Part shown: piece after piece, positions 1 to 10,413 of the stretch
Layout: the number at the start of each line of letters is the position of its first letter
Numbering within the stretch: position 1 is the stretch's first letter
Origin: an uncultured Gammaproteobacteria bacterium
GTDB lineage: Bacteria; Pseudomonadota; Gammaproteobacteria; UBA4575
Length of the DNA stretch: 37,492 nt
Reading direction: 5' to 3'
Assembly: GCA_937922735.1 (NCBI GenBank)
Contig: CALAJL010000060.1
Location: 1-37,492, forward strand
The notes under the pieces: model-generated
What the model saw: the letters and a program-made list of their open reading frames with translations, nothing else
Told to the model about the DNA's origin: nothing
Database searches by the model: none
Position numbers and translations under genes: made by a program

Positions 1-1
1 G

Positions 2-259
2 ATGTCTGTTTTTACATATAGTTTAATTAAAGAATTATCATCAGATTCAGATGTGCATGAAGATGATATTTATTTGCGTTACTTGATGGGTGGCGGATTA
101 AATGCAAAACAAGCTAAAACCGTTGTAGATCGAACAAGAGATGAGTTTACTCAAAGAGAGTTTGGAAAAGAATGTTTGCAAGCTGGAAAGGAAGTCGTGG
201 CAAAATGGAATACTGGTGACAAAGATATACAACCCTTTTTACATAATTTACTAATATAG
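2..259 (+). CDS. hypothetical protein, possibly truncated at the window edge
   Basis: ORF from the window edge to a stop at 259; no family recognised; the true start may lie upstream of the window. Confidence 0.45.
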   Translation: MSVFTYSLIKELSSDSDVHEDDIYLRYLMGGGLNAKQAKTVVDRTRDEFTQREFGKECLQAGKEVVAKWNTGDKDIQPFLHNLLI

Positions 260-351
260 ATTAATTAAATCAGATTTAGCTTGGGTTGGGCTGACTGACT
301 TATTTTCATATCTAGTTAGTATCAATTAGCATTATCAGCTAATGTAGGTAA

Positions 352-1380
352 ATGAGTAATTCATATCACGTAGCAGAAGATTCTTCCGATCCAGGTTCTG
401 TCATCAATCATCCATTCGATGCCCTAACTCCCAGTTTTGTATTAAATGCGGTTGATCATCATGGTTATGTAAGTGATGGTCGAATCCTTGCATTAAATAG
501 TTATGAAAATCGGGTTTATCAAGTTGGTATTGAAGACGATGAGCCTATCATTGCCAAATTTTATCGACCAGAGCGTTGGAGTGATATTCAAATACTAGAA
601 GAGCATCAGTTTTGTGCGGAATTAGTGGATCAAGAGTTGCCAGTTGTACCACCTTTGATTAAGGACGGGGAGAGCTTACTTCATTATGGTAATTTTCGCA
701 TGGCATTATACCCACGCAAGGGTGGTCATGCGCCTGAGTTAGATAACCTAGATAACTTATTTATTATGGGGCGTTATTTAGGTCGAATACATAGGGTGGG
801 CGCAGTTAAGCCTTTTGAAGTTCGCCCTGCAATTACGTGCAAACATTATGGTCACGAAAGTGCGGCTTTAATTACAGATAAGTTTATGCCTGCTCATATT
901 CAAGCGTCATATGATGCAGTGGTAGAAGAGATATTAAAAAAAATAGATATGCTTTATGTTGATGCTGAAACTTCAGAATATATTCGTGTGCATGGCGATT
1001 GCCATGTAGGGAATATACTTTGGAGAAATGATGCACCACATTTTATTGATTTTGATGATTCTAGAATGGCGCCTGCTATTCAAGATATTTGGATGTTACT
1101 TTCGGGTGATCGTTTACGTCAAACTGCTCAATTAAATGAGATTATTGAAGGTTATAATGAATTTTCAGAATTTCCTTTACAACAGATTAAATATATCGAG
1201 TCATTAAGAACACTGAGGATTATGTATTTTAGTGCATGGTTAGCAAAGAGGTGGAGTGACCCAGCTTTTCCACGTGCTTTCCCTTGGTTTAATACAACTC
1301 AATATTGGGAACAACATATTCTCGATTTACGTGAACAATTAGGTGAGTTAAATCAACCTAATATACAAATCTATGGGTAA
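352..1380 (+). CDS. srkA: Stress response kinase A (SrkA/YihE/RdoA-like, APH fold)
   Basis: ORF with SrkA-like N-terminus (LALNSYENRVYQVG), EPIIAKFYRPERW, and kinase motifs VHGDCHVGNILW and HFIDFDDSRMAPAIQDIWMLL. Confidence 0.93.
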   Translation: MSNSYHVAEDSSDPGSVINHPFDALTPSFVLNAVDHHGYVSDGRILALNSYENRVYQVGIEDDEPIIAKFYRPERWSDIQILEEHQFCAELVDQELPVVPPLIKDGESLLHYGNFRMALYPRKGGHAPELDNLDNLFIMGRYLGRIHRVGAVKPFEVRPAITCKHYGHESAALITDKFMPAHIQASYDAVVEEILKKIDMLYVDAETSEYIRVHGDCHVGNILWRNDAPHFIDFDDSRMAPAIQDIWMLLSGDRLRQTAQLNEIIEGYNEFSEFPLQQIKYIESLRTLRIMYFSAWLAKRWSDPAFPRAFPWFNTTQYWEQHILDLREQLGELNQPNIQIYG

Positions 1381-1616
1381 TGATCATGTCAGATTCTAAA
1401 AAAAACCACGCGCTTGAAAAAAGAGTAATTGAGTTAGAAACAAAACTATCATTTCAAGATGATTTGCTAGAGGAACTCAATTCACATGTTATTAGTCAAC
1501 AAAAAGAGATAGATAAATTAACTACTCTATGCCAGATGTTAAAGGATCAATATAAAGAAGTAATATCTAATCTGCCTGATGCATCAACTGGTAATGAAAT
1601 TCCGCCTCATTACTAA
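1380..1616 (+). CDS. slyX: SlyX family protein
   Basis: Short coiled-coil ORF (EKRVIELETKLSFQDDLLEELNSHVISQQKEIDKL) ending in PPHY, typical of SlyX; overlaps the srkA stop. Confidence 0.85.
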   Translation: MIMSDSKKNHALEKRVIELETKLSFQDDLLEELNSHVISQQKEIDKLTTLCQMLKDQYKEVISNLPDASTGNEIPPHY

Positions 1617-1678
1617 TTATTAGTGGTGATTGATAATAATTATTAAATAAAAGGGATGGAAAGTCTTAAACATCATTA

Positions 1679-2422
1679 TTAATAATAGTCTTTAGGTAAC
1701 CATCCACCAGTGGTTTGTAGTGGTCGTAAGTTTTCACCTTCATTGATCCAAATCGCTAACCCATATCGCTCTGCCTTGGGTGAAACGCTATCTGGTAATG
1801 TAACTTCCCAGCTCTGATTTGAGCTTTTATGTTTTGAATGTGAGAGTAGAACAAAGTCTTCTTCTAATATGCGATTAGAATTTTCACCTGATTGAATAGG
1901 TGTTTGATAGCCAAATCCTAATACACCAACATTTAAGGTTGTAGTGTGAGTCGCCTTTTTAGAGTCAAAATTAACTTTTAGTGTATTAGCGCTTAAGGTG
2001 GCATGTATATTACCAACAGACTGATTGCTTACTGTGGGTGTACTTCTGCCAAATCTTTGTTTCCATTCATTTCCATTAAGAAAAAAACCTGGGGTATATA
2101 CAACTTTTACATTACCTTGTTTTCTATGCAAGCGTTGTCTATTCGAATATTCAGCTTTAGAAAAACTATCTTTCCAACCTAAGTAATCCCAATAATCTAC
2201 GTGGAATGCTATAGGTACAAACTCACTCCATAACCCAGGTTCGTTTTTAAGTTCACCAAGCCACTCATCTGCTGGTGGGCAACTGCTACACCCTTGTGAT
2301 GTATATAACTCTACTAATGCTACTTGTTTACTTCCACTCTTGAATTCTATGTCTTGACTTAAAGCTATATTATTAGCGCTAAAAATCAATAATAAAATGA
2401 TAAGTTTGTGTTGTATTTTCAT
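1679..2422 (-). CDS. DUF1223 secreted thioredoxin-like protein
   Basis: Signal peptide followed by VELYTSQGCSSCPPADEWL and FHVDYWDYLGWKD, hallmarks of DUF1223. Confidence 0.88.
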   Translation of the reverse strand: MKIQHKLIILLLIFSANNIALSQDIEFKSGSKQVALVELYTSQGCSSCPPADEWLGELKNEPGLWSEFVPIAFHVDYWDYLGWKDSFSKAEYSNRQRLHRKQGNVKVVYTPGFFLNGNEWKQRFGRSTPTVSNQSVGNIHATLSANTLKVNFDSKKATHTTTLNVGVLGFGYQTPIQSGENSNRILEEDFVLLSHSKHKSSNQSWEVTLPDSVSPKAERYGLAIWINEGENLRPLQTTGGWLPKDYY

Positions 2423-2619
2423 TGGGTGATCCTTTAATAACTACATATACGTGATTATTCTTGGTGGTAATTTAGTATGTCGTCATAATTAAGCTAAATA
2501 TAAGTATAGGTGGTTGAACTGGAATTATAAAACGTAGTAATTGGGTCTTTGAATAGTTGTATATATCCATTATCCTTTCCGCTCCAGCATTATTAACAGA
2601 CCGTTAAAGTGAGCCTAAT

Positions 2620-3408
2620 ATGACAGAGCAAAATCCATATCAAGCGCCTGATGCTAATTTAACAGAAGGTAGAAAGTCTGCTGATGTTGAATTAGCGGTT
2701 ACCGGCATCAAGTCATTGCCTGCAAGTGCTGGTATCACTTGGATTAAAGACGCATTTAATCTATTCAAAATGAATCCACTCATCTGGATTGTGTTAGTTA
2801 TTCTGTGGTTTGTCTTAAATATCGTGATGCAATTTGTGCCTGTAATTGGTGGCTTAGCTATGTCGTTACTATATGCGGTTTTTATGGCGGGGTTTATGAT
2901 TGGTTGTGCAGCTTTAGAGCGCGGAGAGAATCTTGAAGTGGGCCACCTTTTTGCTGGTTTTAAAAATAATACAGGATCATTAGTAGGGCTTGGAGCAGTT
3001 TACCTAGGTATTATTATTGCATTTATGGTGATTTTTGGAGTTTTGGTATTTGGTGGTGTGGGTGGTATTGGGGCATTTAATGATCCTGAGTCAATAAATC
3101 CAGCTGCTATTTTTACTTCTGGGATCATGTTGACCGTGCTCATTGCACTTTTACTAATGATTCCAATATTTATGATGTTTTGGTTTGCACCTGTGCTTAT
3201 TTCTCTTGGTGGAGTGCCATTAGTTGAATCATTAAAAATGAGTTTCTCGGGATGTCTAAAAAATATTCTACCGATGTTTATTTTTGGAATAGTGATGACC
3301 GTGTTAGCGATTGTAGCTTCGATACCATTTTTCTTAGGCTGGCTAGTACTTATGCCAATGGGGATGGCAGCATTTTATACAGCATATAGATCTATCTATA
3401 CTGATTAA
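2620..3408 (+). CDS. BPSS1780-like integral membrane protein
   Basis: N-terminal NPYQAPDANL, then a multi-TM region; matches the remembered pattern of the BPSS1780 family. Confidence 0.7.
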   Translation: MTEQNPYQAPDANLTEGRKSADVELAVTGIKSLPASAGITWIKDAFNLFKMNPLIWIVLVILWFVLNIVMQFVPVIGGLAMSLLYAVFMAGFMIGCAALERGENLEVGHLFAGFKNNTGSLVGLGAVYLGIIIAFMVIFGVLVFGGVGGIGAFNDPESINPAAIFTSGIMLTVLIALLLMIPIFMMFWFAPVLISLGGVPLVESLKMSFSGCLKNILPMFIFGIVMTVLAIVASIPFFLGWLVLMPMGMAAFYTAYRSIYTD

Positions 3409-3431
3409 GCTGTCCATAAACTAGATTACTT

Positions 3432-4736
3432 TTAAAGTTTGCTTGAACGTTTGATGTTTAAATACTCATTAACTAAATGTATAGGTAACTGTTCTGCGGA
3501 AACATCAAGGCAAATAACACCTAAATGTCTCAATTTGCGATGATTTTCTTGGCGTTGATGGAGAAATTGTTCTGTTGCATGAAAGTGTAATGCGCTATCT
3601 AAATCAGTGACTGATTGCGATTGATATTCATTCAGTGATTCTTCGCGTAAGTCTGCAAGAATGACTAAATGACGTGTACTGAGTAAACGTATGGCTGAAA
3701 CTAAATTATCATAATCATCATCACGAGTATTTGTAACGATAATAACTAAAGAGCGACGTCTTTGGTGTCGTAATATATCTTCAGCAGCTGCAATATAGTC
3801 AGCTGAATCTAATGTAGATGGCAAATCGTAAGTTTTATGTAGTAAATTATTAACAACGTGAGGCCCCTTTTTTGGTGGTACCCAGCGTTCATCACCAGCA
3901 AAAGACTTGAACCCAACCGCATCACCTTGTTGTACTGCTACATATGCTAATAATAACATAGAATTAATTGCTTGATCTAAGTGGGTATAATGTTCATCAG
4001 CATGTCGCATTCGACGCCCACAATCTAATAAGAATACTATTTGTTGATCACGTTCATCTTGATATTCTTTTGATATTAATTTATTCAGGCGTGAACTGGC
4101 TTTCCAATCTATTTGTTTAAGGCTGTCACCGATGTAGTATTCCCGCAATTGATGAAAGTCATTACCTTCACCTCTGCGTTGTTTCTTTTTTATACCAAGT
4201 TGGCTTAATCTATTGTCTGTCGCCAGTAATATATATTTACTGATGGATGCGAAATTTGGAAAAACTCTCACATTTTTATTATTTTTATAAAAAAACTTAC
4301 GTAGCCAAAGATTTAGAGGAGATCGTCTGAGAATATCAGTACCACTGAAAGAAAAATCGCCACGAGAAAGTGGTTTTACTCTATATTTCAATTCAATACT
4401 CTCATTTGGTGCGAGTATAAATGCTTCAGGTAGCTTTTCTACGTTAAACCCAACAGGGTAGTGATCATGGGCGAGAAGATGCAGATGATTAGTAGATTGA
4501 TTGCGTATTGTTTGCTTGATGTTGCTCCAACTATATATAGGCAAATTATGATTAATCTCATTTTTTATTGAGATGTTTGGTTTTTGGAAAACTGCTAATG
4601 CATCGATAGCTAAAATTATAATGAATCCAATGCCAAATATTTCCCAAAATATAATAAGTTGAGGAAAAAATGCTGCAAACAGACCTAATGCAAACCATAA
4701 GCTTGCAATCCAAATAGCTAATTTAGAAGGTTTCAT
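3432..4736 (-). CDS. DUF58 domain-containing protein
   Basis: Two N-terminal TMs and the DUF58 core GNDFHQLREYYIGDSLKQIDWKASSRLNKLISKEYQDERDQQIVFLLDCGRRM; adjacent to MoxR. Confidence 0.92.
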   Translation of the reverse strand: MKPSKLAIWIASLWFALGLFAAFFPQLIIFWEIFGIGFIIILAIDALAVFQKPNISIKNEINHNLPIYSWSNIKQTIRNQSTNHLHLLAHDHYPVGFNVEKLPEAFILAPNESIELKYRVKPLSRGDFSFSGTDILRRSPLNLWLRKFFYKNNKNVRVFPNFASISKYILLATDNRLSQLGIKKKQRRGEGNDFHQLREYYIGDSLKQIDWKASSRLNKLISKEYQDERDQQIVFLLDCGRRMRHADEHYTHLDQAINSMLLLAYVAVQQGDAVGFKSFAGDERWVPPKKGPHVVNNLLHKTYDLPSTLDSADYIAAAEDILRHQRRRSLVIIVTNTRDDDYDNLVSAIRLLSTRHLVILADLREESLNEYQSQSVTDLDSALHFHATEQFLHQRQENHRKLRHLGVICLDVSAEQLPIHLVNEYLNIKRSSKL

Positions 4737-4742
4737 GTTGAT

Positions 4743-5753
4743 CTAAATTCTAGGCGCTTCAACTTCTTTAAGAATATCATCAATAACTTTGTCTACTGGG
4801 TAACCTTCAATTTCAAGGTCTGCATTAAGTGTAATTCGATGACGCAATACATTTGGCGCTACGGATTTGACATCATCAGGGGTAACAAAGGCATTGCCAC
4901 TAATTAGAGCATTCGCTCGTGCCGCTCGTAATAAAGCGATACTACCGCGTGGACCCGAGCCAATATCTATGCCATTGCGATTTCTTGTCGCGGTTACAAT
5001 GCGCACTGAATATTGAATGATTTGTTCATCAATATGTAATTTGGCTGCAGTTTTCTGTAAGTCAACAACTTGCTCAGGGGTCAACTGTTGTGTCACAGCA
5101 GATACATCGAGTTTATCACCAACACTCTGTGAGGTAACTTGTTTAACGATGCTTACTTCATCTTCATGGTTAGGGTAATCAATTTTTATTTTTAGTAAAA
5201 AACGATCTAATTGAGCTTCAGGTAATGGATAGGTGCCTTCTTGCTCAATCGGATTTTGTGTCGCTAATACTAGGAACGGTTCTTGAAGTTGATATGAGTT
5301 TCCTTCAATTGTTACTTGCTGTTCTTGCATCACTTCAAGTAAAGATGATTGTGTTTTAGCAGGGGCGCGATTTATTTCATCAGCTAATAAGAAATTACAA
5401 AATACAGGCCCACGCCTGACTTTAAACTCAGTAGTTTTCATATCATACATGACGTGTCCAGTAACATCGCTAGGCATCAGGTCTGGTGTGAACTGCACAC
5501 GATTAAATTTTCCGCCCACAGCAGATGCTAATGATCTAACCAACAAGGTCTTGCCAGTTCCTGGAACACCTTCAATTAATGCATGACCCGCTGCGATGAG
5601 TGTTACAAGGATTTGCCTAATTACATTATCTTGTCCAACAATGGCTAAAGAAATTGAAGACTCTAATTTTTTGATTAGTTCGTTAGCGGTATGTAGGTCT
5701 ATATCTATATTACTGGGATTATTATTTATATTGTCTTTCATTGGAGTATCCAT
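4743..5753 (-). CDS. MoxR-family AAA+ ATPase
   Basis: Walker A GVPGTGKT, LLADEINRAPAKTQSSLLEVMQEQQVTIEG, ATQNPIEQEGTYPLPEAQLDRF. Confidence 0.95.
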   Translation of the reverse strand: MDTPMKDNINNNPSNIDIDLHTANELIKKLESSISLAIVGQDNVIRQILVTLIAAGHALIEGVPGTGKTLLVRSLASAVGGKFNRVQFTPDLMPSDVTGHVMYDMKTTEFKVRRGPVFCNFLLADEINRAPAKTQSSLLEVMQEQQVTIEGNSYQLQEPFLVLATQNPIEQEGTYPLPEAQLDRFLLKIKIDYPNHEDEVSIVKQVTSQSVGDKLDVSAVTQQLTPEQVVDLQKTAAKLHIDEQIIQYSVRIVTATRNRNGIDIGSGPRGSIALLRAARANALISGNAFVTPDDVKSVAPNVLRHRITLNADLEIEGYPVDKVIDDILKEVEAPRI

Positions 5754-6931
5754 ATTTTTTGTAGATAGTGTGATGAGTTTATGAATTCGTTGGTAGAGGT
5801 GGGTGTGTAATAAAGTGCGCTATGAACTTTTTCTGGTTTTATATCTAAAATTTCAGAAATATGATTTAGCCGTTCTTGTGTCGACATTGGTTTGAGTGTT
5901 GGATATCTAATTAACAAGGCATTTTCACATGCAATGCGACTGTGATTGAGCAGCTGCATGCCATGATCCTGTCGCCAACTAAATTTACCAATAGCCCTTA
6001 AATGTTCTGTGATGTTACGGTTTGAAAAATCTATAATAGGCTTAATCGGCCCAAATCTATTGCGTAGTGACCATAAGAAAAAAATTAATAATACTAAGAA
6101 AGCTATACATGCTTGCCGGCCATTTTTCCAAATTAAAGAAAATATTGAATCTGATTGATTATTATAGAGAAGAAGAATATTTTCACTTAACGAACTATTT
6201 TCTTGATTTAGATAAGAGACTAAATATGCATGATCATGATTGCCAATATATTCATTACTCAAAAACATATTATCACTTAATATAGTCAACTTTCCTTTGC
6301 CAATATCAAGCTGTAATAAGTGTGCACCATAACGATCGCTTAAAGAATAAGATGCAAGATTATGGCTATCGACCAGTTGCTTGTCAGGATCAAAATATAT
6401 ATCAATTTCTATGTCTTCATTAAATTTGTATTGATATGCCTTACGTTCTTCAGGATACGGTATGCTTTTACTATAATTAGTATAACGGGCTTGTATTGCA
6501 TATTCTTCGAGTAATTGGTTGTGTCTAAAAGTATCATCAGTGTATTCGTAATCTTCGTCTTGACTGGCTACATACTGGAATTTGTTTACAGTAAAAATCA
6601 GATGGCCACCATTTTCTATCCATTTTTTTAGTTTTTTATAATGTGTAAGCGATAGTTTTGGGCCATAGTCATTAATGAGTATGGTTTTGTAGTTGAGATT
6701 TTCCTCTAATAAGCGTGCGCGATTACTATCACTTTCTACCTGGTGCCCCAATTTCTGTAAATAATATTCTGCAGCTAAAAATTTATTACGTTTGGCTTCA
6801 ATTGAATAGCCAGAATGTTTTTCAACATCTTTATATTCAAAATTTTTGTTGAACCATGTGCTACCTAATATACCAATTACAGTTAGGGTGACGATCAGAA
6901 AAAATGCAATAAGACGAGGGTCGCGACTCAT
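5738..6931 (-). CDS. DUF4350 domain-containing membrane protein
   Basis: N-terminal TM, GATase-like region (ILINDYGPKLSLTHYKKLKKWIENGGHLIF), C-terminal TM (LWSLRNRFGPI); position beside moxR/DUF58. Confidence 0.82.
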   Translation of the reverse strand: MSRDPRLIAFFLIVTLTVIGILGSTWFNKNFEYKDVEKHSGYSIEAKRNKFLAAEYYLQKLGHQVESDSNRARLLEENLNYKTILINDYGPKLSLTHYKKLKKWIENGGHLIFTVNKFQYVASQDEDYEYTDDTFRHNQLLEEYAIQARYTNYSKSIPYPEERKAYQYKFNEDIEIDIYFDPDKQLVDSHNLASYSLSDRYGAHLLQLDIGKGKLTILSDNMFLSNEYIGNHDHAYLVSYLNQENSSLSENILLLYNNQSDSIFSLIWKNGRQACIAFLVLLIFFLWSLRNRFGPIKPIIDFSNRNITEHLRAIGKFSWRQDHGMQLLNHSRIACENALLIRYPTLKPMSTQERLNHISEILDIKPEKVHSALYYTPTSTNEFINSSHYLQKIWILQ

Positions 6932-8490
6932 GTGTTCACCTTATTAGTATTGTTTTGATAATACTTGACCCAACCATCACGTAACATTGATAAAGTTTTC
7001 TTAGTGGGTATTCGGTCAGCATAGGCGAGAAGGATCCAGGTGTGTGTAAGGGAATGAAAGAAACTGGCTTCCTCTTGGTTGCGATGATTGTGTACTAATT
7101 CACTGCATTCTTGTTCGGTAGCGCTTGCCAGTACTTCTATGTCGCCATGATTGACTATAGATGACAACGATGCTCGATATAATAAACTTAGTGCTTCTCT
7201 ATATTGTTTTTGGTTTAGATATGTAGTGAATTCAGCTAGGACATCTTTAGGTAAAGAATCCGTCGTCATATCCATGCCTAATACTATATTTGGCATAGAT
7301 TTAGATTCTTTATTGGTTCGTGGTGTAGGATTGATCCACGTTAACCAATATGAGTATTTTTTAATAAGAAAAATTATAAATGCGGCAACCGCTATCCAAA
7401 TAAATATTTCTAAAATATTTAATCCGCTATTGATATCCTTATCAAATATGTCCGCAAACAGCCATTCAAAGATTTTTTCTAACCATTCTGATGGTTCATC
7501 CTCTGTTTTTTCTATATTTTCATTGCCAATATAAGTCCAGCGTTTTTCAGTTGTTGTTTCCCCAAAGTCTTCAAGTTTTAATACTTCTTCAATGGTGGTT
7601 TTGGAATCCTCTTTAGAAATAGTGAGGTTGTTTGCATAGCTTTGTTCAGGTGATAATGAAAATATAATTAAACTAGAAACTAGAGGTAAGCACGCAGTTA
7701 TAGAACGGCCAGCTTTTTTCCCCTGATTATTATGGTTAAGACGGTTCTTCATACGCTTAAACGCTAGTTCAATATCCCAGCCTTCAAGCTTCACGCGACG
7801 CGTTATATATAAAGAAAATCCTGCAGCCACATAAAAAGGAGCAATTATTGATATAGCGATAAAATAAGCGATATTTGTAATGCTAATAAATAAAAAATTA
7901 TCTTCATCAAAGATTTCAAAAAACTCAAAATCGCTATAAAGTTCAGATGGTACAAGTGCAAAGACAAAAAATAATAAAGCAAAATAAAGTAAAATCTCAA
8001 GATGAAGACAAATTATGGTTAGCCATTGGCTAGCGCTACTTTGCTGAGAGTGAAGAACATTAAGCCTTGAGCGACGTGGTTTGCCTTTTATGTTTTCTAA
8101 CATGGCAACAGGATTATTAAATGAACGACTAAGGCTAAACCTTCTCCATGATAATAAAGCACCTAGTTGAGGTTTTACTATCTGAAAATAATTAAGTTTT
8201 ATATTATTTAAGGTGATTGGTTCAGAAAATAATTGCCGGCTTAATATAAATAATAAAGGCTGTTCATATAGTGGCTTTAGCCACCAGAATAATATAAATA
8301 TAAAAGAATTGAATAAATCATTGTTTACAAAATAAGTCAGTAACATGATTATAATGAATACAGGTAAAGCGCCTATCAACCATGCCGCCCATAATCTTAA
8401 GAACCAATGTCTAGCTAAGACAAATCCTAGATCTATAGCTTCCCAGTTAGATCGATTTCGTAAAGCAATGGTTAAATCTTCAACCTTCAT
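6928..8490 (-). CDS. DUF4129 domain-containing multi-TM protein
   Basis: Long multi-TM ORF with C-terminal DUF4129-like region (YREALSLLYRASLSSIVNHG...ATEQEC). The ORF track starts at 8529, but MKVEDLTIALRNRSNWEAIDLGF at 8490 is the more plausible start. Confidence 0.75.
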   Translation of the reverse strand: MKVEDLTIALRNRSNWEAIDLGFVLARHWFLRLWAAWLIGALPVFIIIMLLTYFVNNDLFNSFIFILFWWLKPLYEQPLLFILSRQLFSEPITLNNIKLNYFQIVKPQLGALLSWRRFSLSRSFNNPVAMLENIKGKPRRSRLNVLHSQQSSASQWLTIICLHLEILLYFALLFFVFALVPSELYSDFEFFEIFDEDNFLFISITNIAYFIAISIIAPFYVAAGFSLYITRRVKLEGWDIELAFKRMKNRLNHNNQGKKAGRSITACLPLVSSLIIFSLSPEQSYANNLTISKEDSKTTIEEVLKLEDFGETTTEKRWTYIGNENIEKTEDEPSEWLEKIFEWLFADIFDKDINSGLNILEIFIWIAVAAFIIFLIKKYSYWLTWINPTPRTNKESKSMPNIVLGMDMTTDSLPKDVLAEFTTYLNQKQYREALSLLYRASLSSIVNHGDIEVLASATEQECSELVHNHRNQEEASFFHSLTHTWILLAYADRIPTKKTLSMLRDGWVKYYQNNTNKVNT

Positions 8491-9469
8491 CCGAGGTGCG
8501 TCCCACAAAGATAAAGTAACCAATAACAATCAACCATAAGAATGCAGCTGCTATATATTTAATATTAGTGGTTATAAATGACGAGGGTGACCAAAATGCT
8601 TCTATGAAAGCTGCTACGACCAACATTAATGCCGCTCCCATGACTAATTGAATAGCATCCATAGCCGTAAGTTTGAGTGCGTCGATTCTAGTCATATTGC
8701 CAGGTGAAAAAATTGGTTTTGCAAGTAGCAAACCAGCCATACCACAGATGACAATAGCAGTGAGTTCGAATGAACCATGCCCAGATACGAAAGACCAGAA
8801 GGTTTCAACAAAGCCTAAGCTTGTAAGGTAGCCAGATACTCCGCCAATGACGAGACCATTGTAAAATAAAAAGAAAATCGAACCTAGTCCCAATAATATG
8901 CCACTAGCAAAAGTGCGAAAACCTACTGAGATATTATTAAATATATAATACCCAAACATCATAATATCAGTATCGGTTTGCCTTGCTTCGTTTCGTCCTA
9001 TTTTTCTATTTTCTGGATCGTACATGTACTCCATATCAGCTACTGATGATTGATCCATAACACTATAGATTATTTCGTTATTCTTGAAACAAGATATGCC
9101 CATGGCAATGGCTGGGATGTAAAAAAGTGCGGTAGCTAACCAAAATATTTTATAGTGTTTACGGATAAGGTTTGGAAAACTACTGCTTAGAAATTCTATA
9201 ACTCGCCATAGCCAGAATGTTTTGTTGCGGTAAATTTGCTCATGTCCTCTTAATACCAGGCTATGTAAGCGTTCAATTAGGATTGGGCTGTAATGTCTTT
9301 GTTTTGCGATTGCTAATTGATTGCATACTTCGCGGTATTGCCTGGGAAAGTCATAACGCTCTAGTAAATTAGTTTTTTGATTCTTTTTGCTTTTTTCTAA
9401 GTCATTTATCAAATATGAAAAATTTTCCCAGCTAGCATTATATTTATTTTCAAATTGAATCTGTTTCAT
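8480..9469 (-). CDS. Stage II sporulation protein M (SpoIIM)-like membrane protein
   Basis: FGYYIFNNISVGFRTFASGILLGLGSIFFLFYNGLVIGGV...SFVSGHGSFELTAIVICGMAGLLLA is typical of the SpoIIM family. Confidence 0.9.
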   Translation of the reverse strand: MKQIQFENKYNASWENFSYLINDLEKSKKNQKTNLLERYDFPRQYREVCNQLAIAKQRHYSPILIERLHSLVLRGHEQIYRNKTFWLWRVIEFLSSSFPNLIRKHYKIFWLATALFYIPAIAMGISCFKNNEIIYSVMDQSSVADMEYMYDPENRKIGRNEARQTDTDIMMFGYYIFNNISVGFRTFASGILLGLGSIFFLFYNGLVIGGVSGYLTSLGFVETFWSFVSGHGSFELTAIVICGMAGLLLAKPIFSPGNMTRIDALKLTAMDAIQLVMGAALMLVVAAFIEAFWSPSSFITTNIKYIAAAFLWLIVIGYFIFVGRTSDEG

Positions 9470-9472
9470 TAT

Positions 9473-10150
9473 CTACTGACCTTTTAAAAGCCAGTTGGCA
9501 TATCTATGAAGTTCTTTGACAGAATCTTTATTCTGTTTTTGAGTCAGATCGGTGAGGATATTGCTAAGTTCTTGTTGGCGAGGAATGGAGAGAAAATCAT
9601 GTCTTTCAGCAAAGTCTAAAATAGATCTCTGTTCTGTGATTGTAAGAGGTAATGGTAATGGGCTAGGTTCTTCATTTGGCAAATTGATTTTTGTATTTTT
9701 ATTGTTTCGATATACCACTACAGTTCCAGCAGCAATGTCACCCAGACGTTTAAAATCTTTATTTATAAACATTGAGAGTAAACCTAAGGCATAGCCAAAA
9801 GGTAAAAAATCAGCAACTCTTAATAAATTTCTCAACATCGAACTTTGCCAATTTACGGGGGTACCATCATCATGGCAAACATATAAATTAAGTGTTTTTT
9901 TGCCCGGTGTCGCACCTTGATAGAGTTCAAATAAAACTGGATAGAACCATTCGACAATAAATATTGTAAGAAGAATTAATCCCCATCCAATGTTGCCTAA
10001 CCAAATAAGCATAAAGTATGCAGCAGTCTGAATCGTTGAACGAATAATAAAATCTATTAACCATGCATTTATTCTAACCACTGGTCCGGCTAAGCGTAGT
10101 TCGAGATCAACTCCTTCAGGTATCTCAAACTTGCGGATGGTATCTAACAT
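9473..10150 (-). CDS. RDD family membrane protein
   Basis: RINAWLIDFIIR...YPVLFELYQGATPGKKTLNLYV...RLGDIAAGTVVVY RDD signature. Confidence 0.92.
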   Translation of the reverse strand: MLDTIRKFEIPEGVDLELRLAGPVVRINAWLIDFIIRSTIQTAAYFMLIWLGNIGWGLILLTIFIVEWFYPVLFELYQGATPGKKTLNLYVCHDDGTPVNWQSSMLRNLLRVADFLPFGYALGLLSMFINKDFKRLGDIAAGTVVVYRNNKNTKINLPNEEPSPLPLPLTITEQRSILDFAERHDFLSIPRQQELSNILTDLTQKQNKDSVKELHRYANWLLKGQ

Positions 10151-10413
10151 GTGAGCCTAAAATTGTTAATGGAATTCTATTATTAGTTGAAGTAACTGAT
10201 TAATATAAGGATATTAGATGATTATATTTGCTTATATTAACAAATATGTCAGTAACTATAACCGTAGAGTTGCTGATTAAGTGTGTCAGGCGGCTATATG
10301 ATGAATAGGCAAATATGGTCAATAAAACAGACGAGTATATGAAGTTATGAAAGGTTAATTTCGTACAAACACGTTATCTGTCGAAGAAGTGTATAAAGCT
10401 GGTGATATGATGT

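Noticed and set aside
1609-1650. Inverted repeat AATTATTA...TAATAATT after slyX
   Set aside because: Arms are A/T only and no T tract follows; expected by chance at this composition.
5596-6285. Plus-strand ORFs 5596-5784 and 6067-6285
   Set aside because: Antisense to MoxR/DUF4350; no family features.
7151-7534. 127-aa plus-strand ORF inside the DUF4129 gene
   Set aside because: Antisense to a well-supported membrane-protein gene; no recognisable domain or SD; expected from AT-rich TM-coding DNA read in reverse.
8345-8539. 64-aa plus-strand ORF at the SpoIIM/DUF4129 junction
   Set aside because: Antisense to both genes, no domain or SD.
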